Positions 58,648-64,000 of a stretch of DNA of 64,000 nt are shown one piece after another. The notes under the pieces are model-generated. The model was not told where the DNA came from and made no database searches. It saw nothing but the letters and a program-made list of their open reading frames with translations. Position 1 is the stretch's first letter. Each line of letters starts with the position of its first letter. This DNA is from Streptomyces leeuwenhoekii (GTDB lineage Bacteria; Actinomycetota; Actinomycetes; Streptomycetales; Streptomycetaceae). The stretch is from positions 3,548,001 through 3,612,000 of the forward strand of contig NZ_LN831790.1 of the NCBI RefSeq assembly GCF_001013905.1, given 5' to 3'. The translations under genes and the position numbers were made by a program.

Positions 58648-59898
58648 ATGACACCTGCGGGTTCGGAACTGCGGCGCACCCTCGGCGTGCGGGACGCCGT
58701 CGTCGTCGGGCTCGGCTCGATGCTCGGCGCCGGGATCTTCGCCGCACCGGCGCCCGCGGCCCGGGCGGCGGGGTCCGGGCTGCTGCTCGGGCTGGCGCTG
58801 GCCGCCGTGGTCGCCTACTGCAACGCTTCCTCGTCGGCGCGGCTGGCCGCCCTGTACCCGGCTTCGGGCGGCACGTACGTGTACGGGCGTGAGCGGCTCG
58901 GGGAGTTCTGGGGGTATCTGGCGGGCTGGTCGTTCGTGGTCGGCAAGACGGCTTCCTGCGCCGCCATGGCACTCACCGTGGGCGCGTACGTCTGGCCGGA
59001 ACACCGGCACGTGGTGGCGGTCGCCGCCGTGCTGGTGCTGACCGCGGTGAACTACGGCGGCGTCCGGAAGTCGGCCTGGCTGACGCGGGTGCTCGTCGTC
59101 GTCGTGCTGGCGGTCCTCGCTTCCGTGGTGGCGGTGTGTCTCGGGTCGGGGCGGTCCGACGCCGGGCGCCTGGGCATCCCGGTGTGGGAGGGCGCTTCGG
59201 CGGGCGGGGTGCTGGAGGCGGCGGGGCTGCTGTTCTTCGCTTTCGCGGGGTACGCGCGCATCGCGACCCTCGGCGAGGAGGTGCGGGATCCCGCGCGCAC
59301 CATCCCCCGGGCGATCCCGCTGGCCCTGGGCATCGCGCTGATCGTGTACGTGGCCGTGGCGGTGGCCGTCCTCTCGGTGCTGGGGCCGGGCGGTCTCGGG
59401 CGGGCGGCCGCGCCGCTGGCCGACGCCGTGCGGGCGGCCGGCCTCCCCGAGCTGGCGCCGGTGGTACGGGTGGGCGCGGCCGTGGCGGCCCTGGGCTCCC
59501 TGCTGGCCCTGATCCTGGGCGTCTCGCGCACGACGCTGGCCATGGCGCGCGACCGGCACCTTCCCGGAGCGCTGGCCGTCGTGCACCCGCGTTTCCGGGT
59601 GCCGCACCGGGCCGAGCTCGCGGTGGGGGTGGTCGTCGCCGTGCTGGCCGCCACGGTGGATGTGCGCGGCGCGATCGGGTTCTCCTCCTTCGGGGTGCTG
59701 GCGTACTACGCGGTGGCCAACGCGTCGGCCTGGACGCTGGAGCGGGCGCCGGTGGCCAGGGTCGTGCCGACGGTGGGACTCGTCGGGTGCGTGGTGGTGG
59801 CGGTCTCCCTCCCGGCGGCCTCGGTGGCCGCGGGTGCGGGTGTGCTGGCGGTGGGCGCGGGCGCGTACGGCGTGCGGCGGTGGACGGCCTCGCGGTAG
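58648..59898 (+). CDS. APC-superfamily amino-acid permease
   Basis: A 416-residue membrane protein with 11-12 hydrophobic segments. The APC signature is at the start (VGLGSMLGAGIFAAPAPAARAAG, helix 1), with ALYPASGGTYVYGRERLGEFWGYLAGW near residue 70 and FFAFAGYARIATLGEEVRDPARTIPRAI near 195, which is typical of cationic or neutral amino-acid antiporters of this family. ATG 58648 is used; a GTG three codons upstream is possible. Substrate cannot be told from sequence. Confidence 0.9.
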   Translation: MTPAGSELRRTLGVRDAVVVGLGSMLGAGIFAAPAPAARAAGSGLLLGLALAAVVAYCNASSSARLAALYPASGGTYVYGRERLGEFWGYLAGWSFVVGKTASCAAMALTVGAYVWPEHRHVVAVAAVLVLTAVNYGGVRKSAWLTRVLVVVVLAVLASVVAVCLGSGRSDAGRLGIPVWEGASAGGVLEAAGLLFFAFAGYARIATLGEEVRDPARTIPRAIPLALGIALIVYVAVAVAVLSVLGPGGLGRAAAPLADAVRAAGLPELAPVVRVGAAVAALGSLLALILGVSRTTLAMARDRHLPGALAVVHPRFRVPHRAELAVGVVVAVLAATVDVRGAIGFSSFGVLAYYAVANASAWTLERAPVARVVPTVGLVGCVVVAVSLPAASVAAGAGVLAVGAGAYGVRRWTASR

Positions 59899-60313
59899 CT
59901 CCGCCCCGCCTGGCGCGCCCGGGTCGCCGGGCTGCTCGCCGCCGTCAGGTGTTCGCTGGATGCGGGGGATGTGGACGGGCGGCGGCAGGTGTGTGCGGTC
60001 GGCGGCCAAGGGTCCGCGGCGATGGGCCGGGAACGGCGCGGACCAGCCGGTCGGCGCAGGAAGGCGGTGCGGGTGGGTTTACGCGTGGTGCGGGTCGGTG
60101 CGCGGGTGCCGGGGACTTCGGCCGTCGCCCGGGGCGGCGCGTGCTCGCTGTCGGTCATGGATTCATCATGCGGGCCACCGCTCACGGCCGCCCGGGGCTG
60201 TGGACGACCCAGGGCTTGTGGAAAAGTCGGCCGGTGGATCGCGGCGGACGGGGACGGGTCCTGACCCTGACCGGAACCGCGCATCGCTCGGTGGGGGTCA
60301 GGGTCCCGTGGGC
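59899..60313. other. intergenic region between permease and yccF
   Basis: Two convergent genes are separated by 450 bases. The part before the terminator at 60314 shows open frames on both strands, including a 151-codon - strand frame from 60158 that overlaps the permease end, but none has a ribosome-binding site or recognisable protein features. Confidence 0.4.
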
Positions 60314-60336
60314 CCGGTGCCCGCCGTGGGCACCGG
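60314..60336 (-). terminator. terminator after yccF
   Basis: Perfect 9-bp stem (CCGGTGCCC with its complement) and 5-base loop, 14 bases after the yccF stop codon. Confidence 0.75.
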
Positions 60337-60349
60337 CGGCGCCGTCCGG

Positions 60350-60742
60350 TCAGCGGGCCGTGAACGGCCGGTCCGTCCGGACGATCTCACGGCCGAGCGG
60401 GAGCAGCGAGACCGGGATCAGCTTGAAGTTGGCGATGCCGAGGGGGATGCCGATGATCGTGACGCAGAGCGCGACACCGGTGACGACATGGCCGATGGCC
60501 AGCCACCAGCCGGCGAGGACGAGCCACAGGACGTTGCCGACGCACGAGGGGGCCCCGGCGTCACGGCGTTCGACCGCCGTGTAGCCGAAGGGCCACAGGG
60601 CGTAGACGCCGATGCGGAACGCGGCGATCCCGAAGGGGATGCCGATGACGGTGACGCACAGCAGCGCACCGGCCAGGAGGTAACCGAGGAACAGCCAGAA
60701 GCCGCTCAGGACGAGCCATATGACGTTGAGGATGGTCTTCAC
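60350..60742 (-). CDS. YccF-domain membrane protein
   Basis: A 130-residue protein with two repeated halves, each with [18 protein letters not shown] / [17 protein letters not shown] and a tryptophan-rich hydrophobic segment ([43 protein letters not shown]), the YccF domain found twice. Function unknown. The GTG start overlaps the htpX stop codon (GTGA), so it is translated with htpX and may act with that protease in membrane quality control. Confidence 0.92.
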   Translation of the reverse strand: MKTILNVIWLVLSGFWLFLGYLLAGALLCVTVIGIPFGIAAFRIGVYALWPFGYTAVERRDAGAPSCVGNVLWLVLAGWWLAIGHVVTGVALCVTIIGIPLGIANFKLIPVSLLPLGREIVRTDRPFTAR

Positions 60743-61602
60743 TGCGAGCGACCTGCCATCTTCTCGAGCCGGGCGATGCGGTCCGCCATCGGCGGGTGGG
60801 TGGAGAACATCTTCGAGAGCCCCTGTCCCGGGCGGAAGGGATTGGCGATCATCATGTGGCTGGCGGTCTCGATCCGGGGCTCCGGTGGCAGCGGGAGCTG
60901 CTTGGTGCCGACTTCCAGCTTGCGCAGGGCACCGGCCAGGGCGATCGGGTCACCGGTGAGCTGGGCGCCCGCGGCGTCGGCCTCGTACTCCCGGGAGCGG
61001 CTGATGGCCAGTTGGATGAGCGAGGCGGCGAGCGGCCCCAGGATCATGATCAGCAACATGCCGAGAAGGCCGGGACCGTCGTCGTCGTCGGAGCGTCCGA
61101 TGGGGATCAGCCAGGCGAAGTTGACCAGGAACATGATCACGGAAGCGAGGGCTCCGGCGACCGAGGAGATCAGGATGTCGCGGTTGTAGACGTGACTGAG
61201 CTCATGGCCGATGACGCCGCGCAGCTCCCGCTCGTCCAGCAGGCGCAGGATGCCGTCGGTGCAGCACACGGCGGCGTTGCGGGGGTTGCGGCCGGTCGCG
61301 AAGGCGTTGGGCGCCTCCGTCGGGGAGATGTAGAGGCGGGGCATGGGCTGGCGGGCCTGGGTGGAGAGCTCGCGGACCATGCGGTACAGCCCGGGCGCCT
61401 CGAACTCGCTCACCGGGCGGGCGCGCATCGCGCGCAGGGCCAGCTTGTCGCTGTTCCAGTACGCGTAGGCGTTGGTGCCCAGAGCGATCAGGACGGCGAC
61501 GACGAGCCCCGCTCGGCCGAAGAAGCTGCCGATGACGATGATGAGTGCGGACAGTCCCCCGAGGAGTACTGCGGTCCTGAGCCCGTTGTGCCGGCGGTGC
61601 AC
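60739..61602 (-). CDS. htpX: membrane zinc metalloprotease HtpX
   Basis: M48 protease that degrades misfolded membrane proteins. The 287-residue protein has two N-terminal membrane helices (11-45), the zinc site HELSH (133-137) in [14 protein letters not shown], two more hydrophobic segments (about 145-165 and 180-205), and the third ligand E in [11 protein letters not shown] near 217. GTG 61602 follows GGAGGG at 7 bases. It overlaps yccF by 4 bases. Confidence 0.94.
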   Translation of the reverse strand: MHRRHNGLRTAVLLGGLSALIIVIGSFFGRAGLVVAVLIALGTNAYAYWNSDKLALRAMRARPVSEFEAPGLYRMVRELSTQARQPMPRLYISPTEAPNAFATGRNPRNAAVCCTDGILRLLDERELRGVIGHELSHVYNRDILISSVAGALASVIMFLVNFAWLIPIGRSDDDDGPGLLGMLLIMILGPLAASLIQLAISRSREYEADAAGAQLTGDPIALAGALRKLEVGTKQLPLPPEPRIETASHMMIANPFRPGQGLSKMFSTHPPMADRIARLEKMAGRSQ

Positions 61603-61938
61603 GGTACGCCCTCCAAGTGGTGCAGCAGGGGAACCCTTTTCCTGGCGCTCTCGCTTGCTGGTCTTGCTTTCCGTTCTCCGATGCCACCGGTGCCGTGGTG
61701 TCACGCCCAGTGGACCCTCCCGTACCGGTCAACGCCAGGCGAGGACCACCAGTTCCCTGGTCCGTACGTCGGTGCCCGGGCGCCGTACGGGTGATGGCGG
61801 GCGGGTGGGCGGCCCGCGCGCGTGGGCGGCGGGTGCCCCACGCGCGCGGGGCGCAAGCGTCCCGGTGCCCCGCGGAGGGCGGAGGGCGGGAGCGGTGCCG
61901 GGTGTCCGCGGGGGCCGGTGCGGGCGGGCAGAGCCGGG
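61603..61938. other. intergenic region between htpX and nuoN
   Basis: 336 bases. It holds the htpX promoter and the end of the nuo operon transcript. Apart from the htpX ribosome-binding site I see no gene, hairpin terminator or repeat that I can support. Confidence 0.35.
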
Positions 61939-63462
61939 TCAGAACAGCCCGGTGTCGGCGAAACGCAGGACCAGCTGAGGGGCTCCCGAGAGGACGACGG
62001 CGAGGACTCCGGTGACGGTGATCGCGGCCGTGAGCGGGGCGGGGAGGCGGTGCCCGACGGCCTCCCCCTCGGGGGCGCGGAACAGCAGGGCCGTCCACTG
62101 GAGGTAGTAGAACAGCGCGACGACGACGTTGACGGCCATCACCACGGCGAGCCAGCCCAGGCCCGCGTCGACGGCCGCCGAGAAGACGGTGACCTTGGCG
62201 AACAGGCCGATGACGCCCGGCGGCAGTCCGGCGAGGCAGAGCAGGAAGAACGCCAGGAGCAGCGCCGTCAGGGGATTGGTCGCGTACAGGCCGCGGTAGT
62301 CGGAGACGCGGTTGAGGGAGCGCGTACGGCCCACCAGGGCGGCCACCGCGAAGGCACCGAGGTTCACGGCGGCGTACATCAGGGCGTAGGCGACGGTGGA
62401 GCCGACGGACCGCTCGGCGTCGTCGGAGTACGCGGCGGCGGCGATCGGCACCAGGAGGTAGCCGGCCTGGCCGACCGACGACCACGCGAGGAGGCGTACC
62501 GCGCTGTACGCGCGCGTGGACTGCTGCCGCAGGGCGCCCGCGTTGCCGATGGTCATGGTGAGGGCGGCCAGCACGGCGAGCGCCGGGCCCCATACGTCGG
62601 CGTACGACGGGAGGGCGACGACCGTGACGAGGATCAGGCCGGAGAAGCCGACCGCCTTGCCGACGACCGACAGGTAGGCGGCGATGGGGAGGGGGGCACC
62701 GACGTAGGTGTCGGGGACCCAGAAGTGGAAGGGGACGGCGGCCGTCTTGAAGGCGAACCCGACGAGGGTGAGGGCGACCCCGGCGTGGGCCAGTGTCGTG
62801 AGCTGCCCGTCGACGTGCTGCACGCGGTCGGCGATCCGGCCGAGGTAGAGGGTGCCGGTGGAGGCGTACAGGAAGCTGATGCCCATGAGGCTGACCGCGG
62901 TGGCGGTGACCGAGGACAGGAAGAACTTCAGGGCCGCTTCCGAGGAGCGCCGGTCGCCGTGCCGCAGGCCGACGAGGGCGAAGGCGGGAAGGGAGGCGAC
63001 CTCCAGGGCGACGATGAGGGTCGCGAGGTCGCGGGAGGCGGGCAGGAGGGCGGCACCGGCCGCGGAGGACAGCAGCAGGAACCAGAACTCCCCTTCGGGC
63101 AGTCCCCGGTCGGCGTCCTTCAGGGCGGTGACCGACAGCAGGGCGGCCACGAGGGCGCCGCCGAGCACCAGGAACTGGATGACCAGCGTGAACTGGTCCG
63201 CGGTGTAGCTGCAGACGTCGGCGTCGCCGGTGAGGCAGAAGGTGGAGCGGTCGCCGTCGAGAAGAGGCAGCAGCATGAGCACGGACGCGGCGAGACCGGC
63301 GACCGACAGCGCGCCGAGGAGCGCCTTGCGGTTCTCGGCGACGAAGAGGTCCGCGACGAGGACGGCGAGGCCGACGACCGCCGCGATGGTCGGCGGCGCG
63401 ATGGCGAGCCAGTCGACGGACTGGATCAGCGACGCGGCCAGGGGCTGGACCGGGGAGCTCAT
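61939..63462 (-). CDS. nuoN: NADH-quinone oxidoreductase subunit N
   Basis: Antiporter-like proton-pumping subunit of complex I. The 507-residue protein has about 14 membrane helices; ALEVASLPAFALVGLRHGDRRSSEAALKFFLSS near residue 150 holds the conserved glutamate and lysine, and FAFKTAAVPFHFWVPDTYVGAP near 240 the second lysine and the family signature. ATG 63462 overlaps the nuoM stop codon as ATGA. Last gene of the nuo operon. Confidence 0.96.
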   Translation of the reverse strand: MSSPVQPLAASLIQSVDWLAIAPPTIAAVVGLAVLVADLFVAENRKALLGALSVAGLAASVLMLLPLLDGDRSTFCLTGDADVCSYTADQFTLVIQFLVLGGALVAALLSVTALKDADRGLPEGEFWFLLLSSAAGAALLPASRDLATLIVALEVASLPAFALVGLRHGDRRSSEAALKFFLSSVTATAVSLMGISFLYASTGTLYLGRIADRVQHVDGQLTTLAHAGVALTLVGFAFKTAAVPFHFWVPDTYVGAPLPIAAYLSVVGKAVGFSGLILVTVVALPSYADVWGPALAVLAALTMTIGNAGALRQQSTRAYSAVRLLAWSSVGQAGYLLVPIAAAAYSDDAERSVGSTVAYALMYAAVNLGAFAVAALVGRTRSLNRVSDYRGLYATNPLTALLLAFFLLCLAGLPPGVIGLFAKVTVFSAAVDAGLGWLAVVMAVNVVVALFYYLQWTALLFRAPEGEAVGHRLPAPLTAAITVTGVLAVVLSGAPQLVLRFADTGLF

Positions 63463-64000
63463 CGGGTGCCTCCTGCGAGGAGCTGCTGCACGGCCGGGTC
63501 GCTCAGTCCCAGGAGCGCCTTGGGCCACAGCCCGGCGACGACGGTGAGGACGACGAGCGGTGTCCAGGCCGCGAACTCGTAACGGCGTACGTCGGTGAGC
63601 TTCGGGGCTTCCCCCGGCACCGTGCCCATGCAGACGCGGCGGACCACGGTCAGCAGGTACGCGGCGGTCAGCAGCGTGCCGAACGCGCCGATCGCCATGA
63701 AGGCGAGGAAGGCGGGGCGGCTGAGGCCGGGGTGCGGGTCGAAGGCGCCGAAGAGGGCGAGCATCTCGCCCCAGAAGCCGGCCAGCCCCGGCAGGCCGAG
63801 CGAGGCGACGGCGCCGAAGGCGAGCAGGGCGCCCAGGCGGGGGGCCTTGCCGTACAGCGCTGCGCCGGTCTCCTCGGCGAGCGTGTCGAGGTCGGTGGTG
63901 CCGGTGCGGTCCTTCACCGCGCCGACCAGGAAGAAGAGCAGGCCGGTGATGAGGCCGTGGGCGATGTTGGCGAACAGGGCGCCGTTGACGCCGGTCGGGG
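63459..64000 (-). CDS. nuoM: NADH-quinone oxidoreductase subunit M, C-terminal part
   Basis: The frame is open to the window edge, so the N-terminal two-thirds lies outside. The visible 180 residues include ANIAHGLITGLLFFLVGAVKDR, GLLAFGAVASLGLPGLAGFWGEML and the last helices, typical of NuoM. It is followed by nuoN with a 4-base overlap. Confidence 0.95.
   Translation of the reverse strand, partial: PTGVNGALFANIAHGLITGLLFFLVGAVKDRTGTTDLDTLAEETGAALYGKAPRLGALLAFGAVASLGLPGLAGFWGEMLALFGAFDPHPGLSRPAFLAFMAIGAFGTLLTAAYLLTVVRRVCMGTVPGEAPKLTDVRRYEFAAWTPLVVLTVVAGLWPKALLGLSDPAVQQLLAGGTR

Noticed and set aside
59706..60158. 151-codon - strand frame overlapping the permease 3' end
   Set aside because: No Shine-Dalgarno before the ATG at 60158, Arg/Pro/Thr-rich product, and it runs antisense through the end of a well-supported gene.

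Overview
The window is high-GC actinobacterial chromosome, almost certainly Streptomyces. The evidence is gene order (nuo, htpX, yajQ, tRNA-Tyr, murB, aspC, secE-nusG, rplK-rplA, rplJ-rplL, rpoB-rpoC, rpsL-rpsG-fusA-tuf, gdhA, S10 operon), many GTG starts and a TTG start for rpoB, GTGA/ATGA overlaps, strong G/C third-position bias, and secreted proteins typical of the genus. All coordinates are on the + strand; most of the core genes lie on the - strand.

Layout from low to high coordinate. 1-3275: proximal half of the S10 operon (rpsJ-rplC-rplD-rplW-rplB-rpsS, start of rplV). 3767-12005: accessory stretch with NADP-type glutamate dehydrogenase, an S-adenosylmethionine methyltransferase, a LysR regulator, a secreted trypsin-like protease with a chitin-binding tail and a Tat-exported GH115 enzyme. 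12196-16842: a compact lasso-peptide operon (precursor, cyclase, B1, B2, ABC exporter) whose core [15 protein letters not shown] belongs to the citrulassin type. 17539-21899: the str operon (rpsL-rpsG-fusA-tuf). 22252-25449: a DUF1707 membrane protein and a divergent pair of GT2 and GT-C glycosyltransferases. 25573-33068: rpoB-rpoC, with a previously unannotated-looking 25-codon ORF between them. 33607-38803: rplJ-rplL, a lipoprotein, rplK-rplA, nusG and secE, then tRNA-Trp.

39266-51353 carries ordinary metabolism and regulation: an aminotransferase, an adenosine-deaminase-like enzyme, two TetR systems with visible operators (one controlling a drug-efflux pump), murB, two MaoC dehydratases, rpmG, tRNA-Met, tRNA-Thr, a degenerate amidohydrolase and a small NAD-binding oxidoreductase. 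51516-57494 is a 5.9-kb integrated element bounded by 51-bp direct repeats made of the 3' half of tRNA-Tyr. It holds int, xis, a RepSA-like HUH replication initiator, a zinc-finger hypothetical, a GntR regulator, an XRE/TPR regulator and a small coiled-coil ORF with two adjacent TTA codons. It has no visible transfer gene and ends in a large nested inverted repeat. 57750-64000 returns to core genes: yajQ, an amino-acid permease, yccF-htpX and the end of the nuo operon (nuoM cut by the window edge, nuoN).

The most interesting items are the citrulassin-type operon, the rpoB-rpoC leader ORF whose ribosome-binding site is inside a hairpin, the mini integrative element with its 112-bp nested palindrome and bldA-type small ORF, and a near-identical 25-nt hairpin element in front of both rpsJ and rpsL.
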